Of a stretch of DNA of 64,000 nucleotides, positions 9,103 through 18,809 are shown piece after piece (positions within the stretch are counted from its first letter, which is position 1; each line of letters begins with the position of its first letter). Below the pieces are notes generated by a model. That model did no database searches, had not been told where the DNA came from, and saw nothing but the letters and a program-made list of their open reading frames with translations. Both the position numbers and the translations under genes were made by a program. Source of the DNA: Natrinema sp031626495 (GTDB lineage Archaea; Halobacteriota; Halobacteria; Halobacteriales; Natrialbaceae); contig NZ_JAMQOJ010000010.1 of NCBI RefSeq assembly GCF_031626495.1, positions 136,997-200,996 of the forward strand, in the 5' to 3' direction.

Positions 9103-10053
9103 CGATATACATCGTTATCTGCCAGCCGAATTTTTCGGTAGTACCATATATGTCCATTATGCCGTGTCGTTCATAGTACATTCGATACTGGCGTTCAAAT
9201 TGGTCAATGTAGTGAGAATGTCGTTGTAGAGCGTCAGATCGAAGCGAATGACATAACTGATATTGACCTCTCGATGGCCGTGTGCACATCTACGCCTGAG
9301 AATATCGTGATAGCCATTTGGCTTGTCGATATCTATGGTGGCTATGCACATCATCAGCTCTGATCGGTCACTCATAAGACTCCCGACATTGGCTGGTTCC
9401 GTACTAACCCTGGTGTCTTCAAAGAGAGTTCAATGCCCCTCGAGCGGGATGTAGTGGAGGGGATTCAACAACACTGGAGACGCAGAGGTGTGGATTGACG
9501 ATTTGTGGAGCCACGAGAAGCTGGAGGAGGGGTACGTCATGATATCATGGGACGACGGATAAGAAGGTGGCACTGATCCACGACGAGTTTGGTGCTACTT
9601 CTATATTAGGCGTTGTTCGACAATGGACGAGGAATAACCGCGACGGAATCATGACTACTGACCAGCTGTTAGAACGATTTTCAAGGCGGGCATTACATTG
9701 TCTACCCCCACAGCAATTTCGACCAGACAGTTCTCGATATTATTCCTGATAACTACTATGCTGGCGGCTTTAATTAGTCTGGAAATGTAAACACTACTTC
9801 TGGAATAATGATATAAACTAAACACGACCGGATGTGATTAGCAATGTTCGATCACGTCCGCTCGGAGGTCTCAAAAATGGGAGAGAAGTGACCGTGCAAG
9901 ATCGGTTCGTGAGTCGGTTCTACTAGCGACTTCCTTGTCGTAGGCGAGATAGCTTTAGTCATCTTCTGGGTGTCAACTGTCCTAATTATAAGCCAATAAG
10001 GATTAGCAGGCCAGAATTCAGGACCTATCGTAAGCCTATGGAATTCTTCTGTT
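9103..10053. other. Long region without a recognised gene
   Basis: About 950 bases between the NrfD-like gene and the convergent membrane-protein gene. Short open frames occur. One at 9567-9749 is poorly supported, and an overlapping frame reading GHYIVYPHSNFDQTVLDIIP (near 9680-9750) looks more protein-like but has no start. The last 200 bases before 10053 are A/T-rich. I find no RNA gene, repeat or transposon end. It may be debris of one or more lost genes. Confidence 0.35.
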
Positions 10054-11253
10054 TCAATCCGCTGAAACGCTCGAGTTGGGAACCGTATGAGTGGGGAGCC
10101 GTGCTGATTCGACGGAATATACCAGAGTCCCGGTGAACAGGAGGATACTCGATATAATAAATATTGAAGTGAAAGGAGAAGCAGCATCAACGAACACCCA
10201 GTATACTGGTGCTGCAACCGTTGGCCCAGCAGCTAAAAGTACGATTTGAGACACAAGAGGGCCACAACAACCACAAGTACACGTTCCGAGGATTGCAGCA
10301 GATTTAGTGGTGTTCTCCGCTATTCCGGCTTGTTCTTCAGCACGCCAGTAGCGAGCGATAAGTGCAGCGTTCAAGCCGACCAGTACACTCAATAACCCTA
10401 CGACAGTAATTACTCCGATCGAAATTGCAAAGAACAGCGGGACTTCTGGAAGCAATACTTCGAGCGTAGGCCACATCACGAGCTGGTATCGCACAGACAT
10501 GACAGCAATCGTTACTTCTCTTGGGCCCCCGTCCTCTAATATAAAGGACATATATCCTGTTGTTGATATAAAGAAAAGTGCCATGATGAATCCAACACCA
10601 ATTCCAAATCTCCGAGCGACCTGATCCTGTAGAACTGTTTTAAATACAGGCCTTGCGTCTTTCCAGAGAATATACCCTACAAAGAGGGGGGTGCTCAAGA
10701 CAATCGCATAGCCGAGCGGATGGGAATCACTAGTATACCCTGGCAGCAGATTTGGATACATAATCCAGAGGCCCATCAACATTCCGAGAGACATATAGCG
10801 AGGACGTGTCGGCCATCGGAGCCATCCAATAATGAAGCTTGACAATATAATTAGCATGCCAACGGATAATGAAAGCGGTTGGTACCAAGATCGCGGAAAC
10901 GGTATTGAGCTCGCTGTATACGTCGGCTCCGGTGCTAACCCTTCAAAGAGGATAGCTCCGACAGCAGTCACGACAATTCCGAAGAACACCGTATAAATTG
11001 CGACTGTCGGCGAGATATAGTTCGTACGCTTTAGAAGGAGAGCCCCGCCAAGGACTGCCATTCCGCTGAGAATAATGACGGCTCCATGCCATTGTGAGAG
11101 TCCCGAGGTTGTAGTCCCACCGTGTGCAGACACAGTTGGCAGTTGTGTGAGGATAATAAACGTACACACGAGAAGAGAGAGGTACCGTCTATATTCTTGG
11201 AACTCCGATCTCCCAATGATCCTCTCTCTTGTTAGCCATTGATTCGGTGCCAT
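10054..11253 (-). CDS. Polytopic membrane protein with CTCGCCGPL motif (redox module, copy A)
   Basis: I do not recognise a named family. The 399-residue protein begins with a signal-like helix ending near VSAHGG, followed by about nine hydrophobic segments. A late cytoplasmic or membrane-edge motif, GTCTCGCCGPLVSQIVLLAAG, holds four cysteines and could bind a metal ion. A second, deleted copy lies at 47.5-48.3 kb with the same two ends. In both places the surroundings hold CPBP protease and halocyanin genes, and copy B is next to a P1B metal ATPase. A role in copper or heme-copper handling is an inference from that context. The upstream 60-codon frame (11253-11435, reverse) ends at TAATG on this start, so coupling is possible. 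Confidence 0.75.
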   Translation of the reverse strand: MAPNQWLTRERIIGRSEFQEYRRYLSLLVCTFIILTQLPTVSAHGGTTTSGLSQWHGAVIILSGMAVLGGALLLKRTNYISPTVAIYTVFFGIVVTAVGAILFEGLAPEPTYTASSIPFPRSWYQPLSLSVGMLIILSSFIIGWLRWPTRPRYMSLGMLMGLWIMYPNLLPGYTSDSHPLGYAIVLSTPLFVGYILWKDARPVFKTVLQDQVARRFGIGVGFIMALFFISTTGYMSFILEDGGPREVTIAVMSVRYQLVMWPTLEVLLPEVPLFFAISIGVITVVGLLSVLVGLNAALIARYWRAEEQAGIAENTTKSAAILGTCTCGCCGPLVSQIVLLAAGPTVAAPVYWVFVDAASPFTSIFIISSILLFTGTLVYSVESARLPTHTVPNSSVSAD

Positions 11254-11739
11254 TAGCGAACCTTACCCAGTGAGCTACTTCTACCTGACGGATACGAACG
11301 ATAGACTATAATGTTGGATGGATTTTGTCCAGCACAAATCACAGCGGTCAGACTGATGTTACCTTCTTGAGGAGAAAATGCCTGTAACTTTCGATAGAAA
11401 TCCGGAAGAAGATTGCCTTCTATAATCACTGTCATTTGAAGATGCTTCTATCTCTTCACTAGGGACATCTTCTTCAGAATCATTTCCGCCTTCGGGATCT
11501 TGACAATAAATGCACATCCTTATGATTGGTCATACACTCTCACATGTATAGACCTACCGGGCATTGGCTAATATTCTGCCATAAAATGGACAGATTCTAC
11601 TATCACGTGCAAGTGAGGAACATGTTTGTAGTAGTGTCTAAATTGTCAGAGCAAGTAATGCCAAAGTTGTCACAGTGTATCTGTCACTCGAAGAGTTCCT
11701 CAACGGGAGTTTAGACGCGATTTAGAAGGTTTTTGGGAG
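11254..11739. other. Intergenic region with one small uncertain frame
   Basis: The region holds a reverse-strand frame of 60 codons (11253-11435) whose stop overlaps the start of the membrane-protein gene as TAATG. It has no recognisable domain and could be a leader peptide or chance. The rest (11436-11739) is A/T-rich with no visible gene. Confidence 0.3.
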
Positions 11740-12357
11740 AACGAACGGACGATGACGCCCATCAGGGTGTTCGCCGTCTGTCTCCACGAAATTAGCTGTT
11801 CGCTTCGAGAGACATCAATAATCTTCGTTGAATTAGGCGTCGAACGCCCTCACGTGGTGGTCTATAATTGGGTACTTCGGCTAGCTGACAGCGGACGTGA
11901 CCCATTGACGGCGGTGCCGTCGACGGGTCGCTGTTGACGAAACCGCTGTTAAGATAAACGGCGGGTGGTCTTGGTTGTATGATGCAATAGACATCGAGTC
12001 AAAGTTAATTCTTGATGTCGCGTTGTTTGGTCAGTATGGCACTGATCTGGCAACTGCACTCCTCCAGAAACTCCGCAAGAACCCCGATCTCTCGGAGACT
12101 GAATTTCACGTCTGTCATTCGGCTATCTGACTGCCCTCTCACGAATAGGACTGAGCGGTCGAGTTAACTATACTAACCGAAACACATCAGGGAGTGGTTT
12201 CACATTCAAAATGTGTATTGGCCGCTTCCATACCCTGTGGGTGGACAGCCGGGCGAGCGTCCGCGAGTAGCTTGAACAGTTCATGCATTACTACAACCAT
12301 CAAAGACCATATTAGGATCTCGACGGAAACACATCAGCCGAGGTGGTTCAGAACTAG
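11740..12357 (+). pseudogene. Degenerate IS6-type transposase
   Basis: A decayed transposase with several stops and frameshifts. Recognisable pieces occur in order. They are a helix-turn-helix-like segment ending VERPHVVVYNWVLRLAD, a fragment reading ESKLILDV (first acidic region), GTDLATALLQKLRKN-like text, and the characteristic C-terminus LEQFMHYYNHQRPY followed by DLDGNTSAEVVQN. The last pattern (NHQRPHQALDG...PAEEV) is typical of IS6-type haloarchaeal transposases. No terminal repeats could be assigned. It marks an old insertion upstream of the CPBP gene. Confidence 0.65.
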
Positions 12358-12472
12358 ACAATGACCGACAACATATATCATGCAGACTGACGGAAGTCAA
12401 TTATCTGTTCAGAACCGCGCTTAGCGAATCGAACTTTGTTTATAATGTCCTCCCCAAGATACACGCAACGGA

Positions 12473-13186
12473 ATGAACGATTCACGTATCCAATCGACCT
12501 CTACAGCTATCGGTCTCACCTATGGATCGTATATTATTGGAAATATAGTTCTTATCATTGCGGCACTTACCTTGGGGGCCATCGGTCTAAACCTCACGGC
12601 ACAACCATCACTCCACGTATTACTCAGTACAGTTCTGCTCCAGGGAGTGACCTATGGTGGTATTGCGATCATCTATCTCAAAGTTCGTAATCTCGATTTC
12701 GAATTTGTTCCGTTCTCTATACCGAGTAAACGGGACCTTGTTATTACCGTTATTGGAACGGTAGGCATTCTCGGACTTCTTTTTGCAATGTCATCGGCTA
12801 TTTCGTATCTTGGGCTAGAGTCAGCCCAAAATAAGGTCGTCGAGATCGGCCAGCAGAGTCCGGCGACTTTTCTTCTCCTCATCCTCCTCTCGTTTCTATT
12901 GGTTGGGCCTGGTGAAGAGTTGCTGTTTAGAGGGCTTGTCCAAGGTGTACTCCGAGAATCATTTACACCAGTCCGAGCGATCGTTCTCGCCAGTGCCTTG
13001 TTCGCCTCACTCCATCTTTTCTCCCTCACGGGAAATGGGAAGCTCGTGTATATTGGTATTACTTTTGTACTCGCCCTCGTACTTGGGGCAACGTATGAAT
13101 ATACGGAGAATATTATCGTACCATCACTTATTCACGGTGCGTACAACGCCATTCAGTTCGCCTTTGCATATTTAGCTGCAACCTGA
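12473..13186 (+). CDS. CPBP-family intramembrane metalloprotease (copy A)
   Basis: The 237-residue protein has about eight membrane helices and the three CPBP motifs: EELLFRGLVQG (catalytic Glu pair plus Arg), FASLHLF (first His) and SLIHGAYNAIQF (second His and Asn). The family (Rce1/CAAX-protease-like) cleaves or processes membrane substrates. In prokaryotes it is often tied to maturation or self-protection of peptides. A close full-length paralogue lies at 40.2-40.9 kb and a third C-terminal fragment at 45.0-45.2 kb. Each copy lies within a few kilobases of a halocyanin gene. That link suggests, but does not prove, that a copper lipoprotein or partner membrane protein is the substrate. Confidence 0.88.
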   Translation: MNDSRIQSTSTAIGLTYGSYIIGNIVLIIAALTLGAIGLNLTAQPSLHVLLSTVLLQGVTYGGIAIIYLKVRNLDFEFVPFSIPSKRDLVITVIGTVGILGLLFAMSSAISYLGLESAQNKVVEIGQQSPATFLLLILLSFLLVGPGEELLFRGLVQGVLRESFTPVRAIVLASALFASLHLFSLTGNGKLVYIGITFVLALVLGATYEYTENIIVPSLIHGAYNAIQFAFAYLAAT

Positions 13187-13318
13187 GACAGATGGTCCAG
13201 AAGAGGGATACTCAAAACGTATAAGTCGCATGTCTATTTCGTGCTTGAATTGTACTGCGCATTTAATTTACGGGTAATAGACAGCTCAAATCATGATCGT
13301 TCTCATATACGCAATATA

Positions 13319-13879
13319 TTATCTAATCTGTCCAGTGAAATCACTATACGATACAGAACCCTGATTGGCGATTATCTGACTCTCCGGAACATCACCGTCC
13401 GGCGGCATACTTCCCTCAGCTGGACCCCCGGGTTCTCCGACGACGATTCGACCGACCATGCCCTGCGACTTATGGGGAATACAGAAGTAATCATACGTAC
13501 CGGGCTCCTGAAAGGTGTGAGTATAGGTCGCCCCCTGCTTGGTTAGCGTTTTACTAGTGAATGCGCTGGCATCTTCAGGGAAACGTGTCTCTGAAACTAA
13601 TCTATTCCCCCCTTTATATGCTGTCGCCGAGTGAGCTCCACTTTGAAGCTTGAAGGCGACCGTGTCTCCCGATTCCAGAAATAAGCCAATGGGATCAAAG
13701 TAGTGATCGTCACCTTCCGTAACCATTTGGACTGTATTTGAGGCTCTGTCAGACTCCTGGGTGTCCGTCGTAGAGCCAGTATCCCCATTCTCATTACCAG
13801 ATCTACTGCATCCTGCAAGAATAGTTACACCGCCAGCAACGGCAGTGCCCACTATCTGAAGAAGTGATCGCCGTTCCAT
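13319..13879 (-). CDS. Halocyanin-type blue copper lipoprotein (module copy A)
   Basis: The start at 13879 (MERRSLLQIVGTAVAGG...LAGC) gives a leader with a lipobox Cys. The open frame extends 56 codons further upstream but without leader features. The mature protein has a Ser/Asp-rich linker and one cupredoxin domain with type-1 copper ligands in SGAHSATAY (His) and YFCIPHKSQGM (Cys, His, Met). Halocyanins are membrane-attached mobile electron carriers facing outside the cell. It converges on the CPBP gene. The near-identical but frameshifted copy is at 43.8-44.3 kb. The C-terminal tail after the Met ligand (about 30 residues) is shared between copies. Confidence 0.9.
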   Translation of the reverse strand: MERRSLLQIVGTAVAGGVTILAGCSRSGNENGDTGSTTDTQESDRASNTVQMVTEGDDHYFDPIGLFLESGDTVAFKLQSGAHSATAYKGGNRLVSETRFPEDASAFTSKTLTKQGATYTHTFQEPGTYDYFCIPHKSQGMVGRIVVGEPGGPAEGSMPPDGDVPESQIIANQGSVSYSDFTGQIR

Positions 13880-14190
13880 AGCCCATCTCCACGCTCTGAT
13901 TTCATAAAGAATAAACCCGATTCCAAGGAAGTAGGAATTGTCGTTTTTTGTAGCTTTATACCGCTGCCGTTTATAGTATAATAGAACTATACTCTGTGAC
14001 ATGCCTCGCCGTAGCCGAGATCGGCATACTGTGTATCTAATGGCCACACTATTACCTGATCTCGGCCTCTCTCGTGAACACCATCAGCAGAGGGAACCCT
14101 AACGCCAGCCTCTGGCGGTGTTTCTAAAAACCGTGGCTTCTCTACAGCGTCGTGGTCAGCAGCGGCGCTGCATTAATAACCTATCTAGCT

Positions 14191-14513
14191 ATGTCAGTTT
14201 CCCGTGAGCAGCTACAGGACGACTCCGACCCTGATCCCGTCGCCGACCTTCGCGAGCAGTACGCTGCCGGCGAGATCGACCATGTAGAGTTCGAACGCCA
14301 GCTCGTGTTCTACATCGACGACCACAACGAGCGAATCTGGACTATCGTCGAGGACATCAACGGCGTCGGGCCGGCGACAGGCAGGCGATCACCCGCAAGT
14401 TCGATTCGCTCGATGAGCTGCGGGCGAGTGGCCGAGATCAGCTTGAGGATGTGCATGGCGTTGGCGAACAGATGGCCGGTACCATTCTCGGGCGGCGATC
14501 AGCCAGCGGTTGA
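14191..14513 (+). pseudogene. Frameshifted helix-hairpin-helix protein gene
   Basis: From ATG 14191 the frame encodes an acidic helical N-terminus (LREQYAAGEIDHVEFERQL, a short SHOCT-like segment) and then DINGVGPATG, the first half of a helix-hairpin-helix. At about 14381 the frame breaks. The next frame continues QAITRKFDSLDELRASG... to DVHGVGEQMAGTILGRR, completing a tandem HhH DNA-binding domain, and stops at 14513. Joined, the product would be about 107 residues. It is a single indel from intact, so either a recent pseudogene or a sequencing error. Neighbours downstream are RPA-like debris, pointing to a replication-linked plasmid block. Confidence 0.65.
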
Positions 14514-14559
14514 GTGAGGCCGTCGTCGGTGGCCAAGACTTGACGAGTACGGTCGTCAA

Positions 14560-14880
14560 CGTGTTCGAGGAACTGCAGACGGCCCTCAGATAGGTAGTTC
14601 TCATCACAAAACTCAAGGAAGTTTCCCGAAAGGAAGTGAGCATCGAAGAGTGTGTCAAAACCCTGTGAGAATCCTCACATTCGAGCATTGCACAGGTCAG
14701 GCTCATCACGGACGACAGTGGCCAGACGCGCGTGACAATCTGGAAGTCATCAGACGCGCCGTGATCGAAGAAGGCGAGCAAGTGTGCATTTACAAGGCTA
14801 CTCAGAACTGGCATGAATGACGTGTCTCACTGGCCGTGACCGGGTGGACGACGGTCCACTTCCCCAAGCGCGGCCATTGG
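14560..14880 (+). pseudogene. Remnant of an RPA-type single-strand DNA-binding protein
   Basis: The plus strand holds broken pieces of an OB-fold RPA-like protein: EVSRKEVSIEECVKTL, then AQVRLITDDSGQTRVTIWK, then in a shifted frame EEGEQVCIYKATQNWHE, and VSLAVTGWTTVHFPKRGHW. Order and spacing match haloarchaeal plasmid RPA paralogues, which bind single-stranded DNA. Stops and at least two frame changes show it is dead. It sits between the HhH pseudogene and an intact small gene. Confidence 0.6.
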
Positions 14881-15225
14881 TAGGAATAGCCAGGCTGGAG
14901 CCCTTTTTTACTGGTGTGAACGCAGTCACCGCCACCTCCTATCTCCTCCACGGTCCGGGCTGTTCACGACCGATGGCCGTTTCGCTGCCGGACTTTCGCC
15001 ATAGCATAAGTTCGTGCTGCCGCTAACTGAACGGCCTTCAGTAACGATTCATCGGTCTATATCCTGCAGTTGCACCGAAAATTACTGACAGGAGTTCATA
15101 TGGAAGGGCTAGTGCGTCCGGGACGTTCAGGGAGGAATGATATTATATTTAACAATAAATTATAGACAGAACGGAGTCAAGTCGACTACGGAACACTTAT
15201 TCGCCTCACGACACCTATTTTTGAT
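14881..15225. other. Intergenic region, nothing recognised
   Basis: About 345 bases after the RPA relic. It has a T-run near 14908 (CCCTTTTTTACT) that could end transcription on the plus strand and an A/T-rich patch at 15135-15165 upstream of the next gene, a plausible promoter. No gene, repeat or RNA is visible. Confidence 0.3.
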
Positions 15226-15759
15226 ATGGGAGTTCTCGAGCAAATGCTGGGCAAGACTGAACCCGGCGAACAGGGTATCAAAGAGCAATCGTACACGCTC
15301 CCGAAAGAGACACATGGCTTCGTCTATCCCGTCGCAGTCCGGCGCGACGAAGTCGAGACGTTCGCCGAACTTGTCGAGGCCGAAGCGGACGCATCGCCGC
15401 TTGCGGACACCAGCGACGACCTCCAGTCGGTCTTCGATGGGATGGTCGGCGAGGGGGAGATTGACACCGAGGAGCTGGCCGAGCAACTATCCAGTCCCCG
15501 GCAGGCAGTCGAGCCCATAATCGATACCTGGCAGGACGCAGTCGACCAAGACATCGGCGTCGTCTACGCTCGCGTGGGTGCCTACGAGAACCTGCTGGCG
15601 TTCGTCAAGTTCTGCAAGCAACGTGATGAAGATGTCGACGACCCGTTCAAACTTCCAGAGACCTTCTCGAAGGCGGCGGCGCTGCTCAAACGGCTCGAGG
15701 AGGGAACCGATACCCGGTATCGCGCGCTGGTCCACACTGACCTCTTGCCTGATCAATAA
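15226..15759 (+). CDS. Uncharacterised acidic haloarchaeal protein (paralogue of the 60.3 kb gene)
   Basis: I do not recognise a named family. The 177-residue, strongly acidic, largely helical protein has no signal or membrane helix. A homologue in the window (60264-60830, reverse) shares length, the MG-hydrophobic-LE start, a Y-x-V/A-AVRRDE-type segment near residue 30-40, the ELVEAEAD/HLLEADQ stretch, an I-x-x-W-D/Q-x-V-D-Q-x-I-G turn at about residue 105, and a final ALVHTDL/AVVHKRD strand. Two copies on one plasmid, each near partition or recombinase material, suggest a plasmid-borne accessory role, but this is inference. Surrounding genes are decayed; this frame is intact. Confidence 0.7.
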   Translation: MGVLEQMLGKTEPGEQGIKEQSYTLPKETHGFVYPVAVRRDEVETFAELVEAEADASPLADTSDDLQSVFDGMVGEGEIDTEELAEQLSSPRQAVEPIIDTWQDAVDQDIGVVYARVGAYENLLAFVKFCKQRDEDVDDPFKLPETFSKAAALLKRLEEGTDTRYRALVHTDLLPDQ

Positions 15760-16124
15760 TGGAACCCCGCGAACAGCTTTCGCTCCGATCTCGTAGGGAC
15801 TGATAGAGGAATTTGCCAATAGAATACAAGGGTCGGTAATGGATTGGCTCAACGACATCACACTTGAGAAAGTCCACAAAATACGCGAGCAATAGACAAA
15901 GGAAACTGCGAGAACAAGTACAGTAAAGGTCACGCGTACTGGTTATTGAATGATGCCATGCTGCTTGAGAGGTGTAAATACATGAAAGCTCGTCTGGCAG
16001 ATATCCATTTTAGATACTAAAAGACGTTTCTGTGTCCCACGAGTATATGAGGGAGCCGGAGTTGTTCATCGCCCCTCGTGAACACCATGACTCTCAGAGA
16101 TGTTTTATGAGACGACGTTTGACG
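15760..16124. other. Intergenic region, nothing recognised
   Basis: About 365 bases between the acidic protein gene and the ArdC-like pseudogene. No supported gene on either strand. Short frames have no domain. Possibly the lost N-terminal part of the ArdC-like gene extends into its right end. Confidence 0.3.
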
Positions 16125-16975
16125 AAGACGTTCAGAGTCGTGGAAGCGACTACTCGTATCGGAACCGCTCCTGATCAAGCGCCAGTGTCTCGAAGCGACG
16201 AAGGTTGTCGGCTACTGAACCTGACAAGAGGAGTTCAACCGGCACGTCGAGGAGGATGAACAGGCCATCTGGATCTGAGCCCCGATCGTCACGAAGCAGT
16301 GCCTATAGTAGCCACTGAAACGAATTACACACTGATCACAACGCCGTCGCGCGATCAGGTATGTATTGACTTTCAGTGACTACTATAGAATGCGAGAATT
16401 TACCGAGCTACCACGAAGGGAGTAACTGCGACTATGATGAGACACCACTGGAGGAATGGTCAAAAGGCCTTGTCAGATTTAAGGCCGTACCTGTATTCGA
16501 TATCCCACAGACTGGCGGTGAGCCGCTTCCACAACTCGACACGGAAGCGACTGGTGACGCCGACGATCTCGTAGCCCAGCTGACTGGCGCCGCAGATGAC
16601 CTCGGGGTGACGGTTCGCATCGTCCCGAAGCAGAGTGGTCACACGGCGACGCGAAAAAGTATCTGTGAGCAAATCAGCCTCATCGACATCCAGCCCTCGT
16701 CGAGATTCGAGGACGAGTAAATGAAGCCGATCTTGCGCGAACACTCATCCACGAGTACGCCCATGCCCTGCTCCACTTCGTCGACGACACAGAGCGGTCA
16801 AAGCGTGAGGTGGAGGCAGAAGCCGTCGCGTACATCGTCGGCCAGCACTTCGGGCTTGCTACGAGCGGCTTGGCGTTCTACCTCGCGGCGTGGGAGTCAA
16901 ACGATCCAGAGGTCGTTCACAATCGGCTCGACAGGATCAGTCACACGGCAGAATAGATCATAGACGTGCTCGAAG
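16125..16975 (+). pseudogene. Decayed ArdC-like/HEXXH protein gene, interrupted by a MITE
   Basis: This is a broken relative of the intact gene at 36841-37848. In order it keeps text like IKRQCLEATKVVGY, EEFNRHVEEDEQAIWI, APIVTKQC, then the MITE (16304-16387), then CENLPSYHEGSNCDYDET, GLVRFKAVPVFDIPQ, EATGDADDLVAQLTGAA and GVTVRIV. Further shifted pieces match the LVHEFAHALLH metallopeptidase core and the C-terminal RLDRISHTAE. Stops, frameshifts and the insertion make it dead. ArdC-like proteins combine single-strand DNA binding with a zinc peptidase domain and act as antirestriction factors in conjugative elements of bacteria. The family role here is not tested. Confidence 0.75.
16304..16387. 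repeat. Palindromic MITE, copy 1
   Basis: An 84-base element starting TATAGTAGCCACTGAAA and ending TTTCAGTGACTACTATA. The two halves are nearly complementary along most of their length, including an inner CTGATC/GATCAG pair. The element splits the Cys-rich part of the ArdC-like pseudogene exactly where the intact paralogue is continuous. It has no coding capacity, so it must be mobilised in trans. Terminal TA could be the target duplication. Confidence 0.85.
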
Positions 16976-17179
16976 AAGAGTCAGGTTCACGCATATTAAC
17001 TAACGGCCGGACCCAGGAGCGTCATTCGTTAGTTAAGTCTATCAGCGCCCGCCGAGGGGCGGAGGCACATTTTGGTCTCCATCGAATTATGACTGACCGA
17101 TATCTCACGGCGATTCTCGAGAAGATACGACAAGTCGTGAGCACCACGACCAAGTCGCCCGGTTGCCGGACAAACAAGC

Positions 17180-17449
17180 CCACGAGTATCTTCGTATGCT
17201 GTCCTCCGGATACTCAAAGGAGAGACAGACGAACTACTTGCAGCTGCCTCACAAATCGACGGTGTGACCGTCGGATACGGTAGCGACGAGGCGATGTTCG
17301 ACAGTTGGAGCCGTGACGCCGAGTGGTGGGACACTGTCCCGCTGCAAGACGAGTGTATCCGCTTCCGGATCTTCTACCCCGACGAGTACGAGGTCGCCCC
17401 GCAGATCATCGCCGACGTGATGGCAGCCCTCGATGCATGGCGTGTCTAG
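17180..17449 (+). other. Unrecognised open frame fragment
   Basis: The frame reads VLRILKGETDELLAAASQID and continues through an acidic, aromatic-rich stretch (DEAMFDSWSRDAEWWD, FRIFYPDEYEVAPQI) to a stop at 17449. Codon use and acidity look coding, and GTG at 17264 could start a 61-residue product, but the similarity to coding text extends upstream of it. I do not recognise it. Given decayed genes on both sides it is probably a C-terminal remnant. Confidence 0.35.
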
Positions 17450-17605
17450 TCGGGCAACGCTGCCGTCTGCGGCTCCTACGATCATCGTAACCGTCGCGAA
17501 CTTCACTACCTCTGGCCGGGGGGTCATTCTGTCGAGGACCTCCTGCTGGAATGGCTTCAGGATCGTGACAGCGTCGCACTCGATGGGGGACAGACAGGTG
17601 ATGTC

Positions 17606-17869
17606 CGCGACCGCATGGTCGTCTCGGAGTACTCAATCCAGCGTGACGATCTCGAACCGCGAACGAGACGCGCCGTCACTGGGGAGATGTCGGTCTCCCT
17701 GCTCGAGAAGGGCGGTCGATATGAGGTACAGTCGGAGTCTATAGTAGCCACTGAAACGAATTACACGCTGATCACAACCCGTCGCGCGATCAGGTGTGTA
17801 TTGACCTTCAGTGACTACTATAGGAACCGATACGAAATCGACGTGATCGATGAATCTGATGGTCAGTGA
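17606..17869 (+). pseudogene. SWIM-type zinc-finger protein fragment interrupted by a MITE
   Basis: The frame reads DLEPRTRRAVTGEMSVSLLE and GGRYEVQSES, is cut by the MITE at 17740, and resumes NRYEIDVIDESDGQ before a stop. The combined text resembles the start of haloarchaeal SWIM zinc-finger proteins (…ERAxRAxTExMxV…GxYxVxSESGNxYxVD…), which continue into a Cys-x-Cys zinc motif. That motif is missing here, so the gene is truncated as well as interrupted. SWIM proteins are frequent on haloarchaeal plasmids and their partners are mostly unknown. Confidence 0.55.
17740..17822. repeat. Palindromic MITE, copy 2
   Basis: Eighty-three bases, almost identical to copy 1 (16304-16387), with the same TATAGTAGCCACTGAAA start and a TTCAGTGACTACTATA end. 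Differences are a few substitutions and one base fewer in the centre. Copies 1 and 2 are in the same orientation, 1.35 kb apart, each within a different gene, so they arose by separate insertions. Confidence 0.85.
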
Positions 17870-18191
17870 CGCAGAGGATAATAGTGTGCTGGATACCTTA
17901 TCCACCGAGCGATTGACGGGGAATAGTAGCGATTTGGTGCAGAAATTAGACAAGTACCGGCTCTCAACGCCCGTGTTGATCTTACCGCCGTAGAATACAA
18001 ACAGTCGATGAGAAGCGGTCAATAGAGGCTCCTATCACTGGGCAAAAATTCTGCATTAGTTTACATGGCCGCAAGGATCGGGCTATGGGTTGTTAGGTTC
18101 TGCTCGCTTCCGTCTGGGTTACAGACGGTCAGGACCAGTGGTTATAGCAGGGAAATACGTAGATTTTTACTACTGGAGCACGGTCAACCGG
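17870..18191. other. Intergenic region, nothing recognised
   Basis: About 320 bases after the SWIM relic and beyond the end of the cupredoxin gene on the other strand. No supported gene. Some short frames exist on both strands without domains. Confidence 0.3.
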
Positions 18192-18701
18192 TTATTCACT
18201 GGTCCCGTTACCGCCAGTTTCGTTGCCACCGCTGCCGCCACCTTGGATTTGCAAGTCACCCTCCATATTCGGATGGGGCTCACAGCGGTATCTGGCCATC
18301 TCGCTACTGGCCGTAAAATCAAAGAACAGTCCGTCACCGGGGTCTGAGACCGGTTCGCCCGTCGTGAGGTCATCGATGACTTCGTCGTTACTATTCCGAA
18401 TCTGCATGTTGTGGGCGGCACCATCGCCTTCCGACCAGCCGATCGTATAATCCTCACCCTCCTGAAGGATAAGCGTCGGATTCTGCTCGCCCTCGATTGA
18501 GGATGGGGCAAGACCTTCCCAGTAACTCGTTTGACCGCTAAAATCAAGTTGCGTTCCGGGTTCAATTTCGTAACCGTCGCTGCTACCACCGCCATTACCA
18601 CCACCGTTACCACCACTGCAACCGGCGACAATCGCCGTCGATGTCGCAACACCAGCCAACTTGAGCATCCTCCGTCGTGATAGCCGCTCGTTTCGTGTCA
18701 T
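18192..18701 (-). CDS. Tat-exported cupredoxin lipoprotein
   Basis: The start at 18701 gives a classic leader: basic n-region with SRRRMLKLAG, hydrophobic core and lipobox VAGC. A Gly/Asn/Ser linker follows. The domain has blue-copper ligands in GAAHNMQIRN (His) and YRCEPHPNMEG (Cys, His, Met), and a Gly/Asn-rich tail. It is shorter and divergent from the two module halocyanins and has no duplicate here. It would carry electrons or copper on the outer membrane face. The frame is open 40 codons further upstream, but that part lacks leader character. It stands alone, between pseudogenes and an IS1182 element. Confidence 0.85.
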   Translation of the reverse strand: MTRNERLSRRRMLKLAGVATSTAIVAGCSGGNGGGNGGGSSDGYEIEPGTQLDFSGQTSYWEGLAPSSIEGEQNPTLILQEGEDYTIGWSEGDGAAHNMQIRNSNDEVIDDLTTGEPVSDPGDGLFFDFTASSEMARYRCEPHPNMEGDLQIQGGGSGGNETGGNGTSE

Positions 18702-18809
18702 CAAGTCACTCTTGTGCTCGTTCTCAAATGGGGATTTTGGTTCGAGTGTCGAAACGCAGTGTAAATTAGTATACATCCTTTTGGCTCTGTCAAATTCTGT
18801 TTCCCATAT

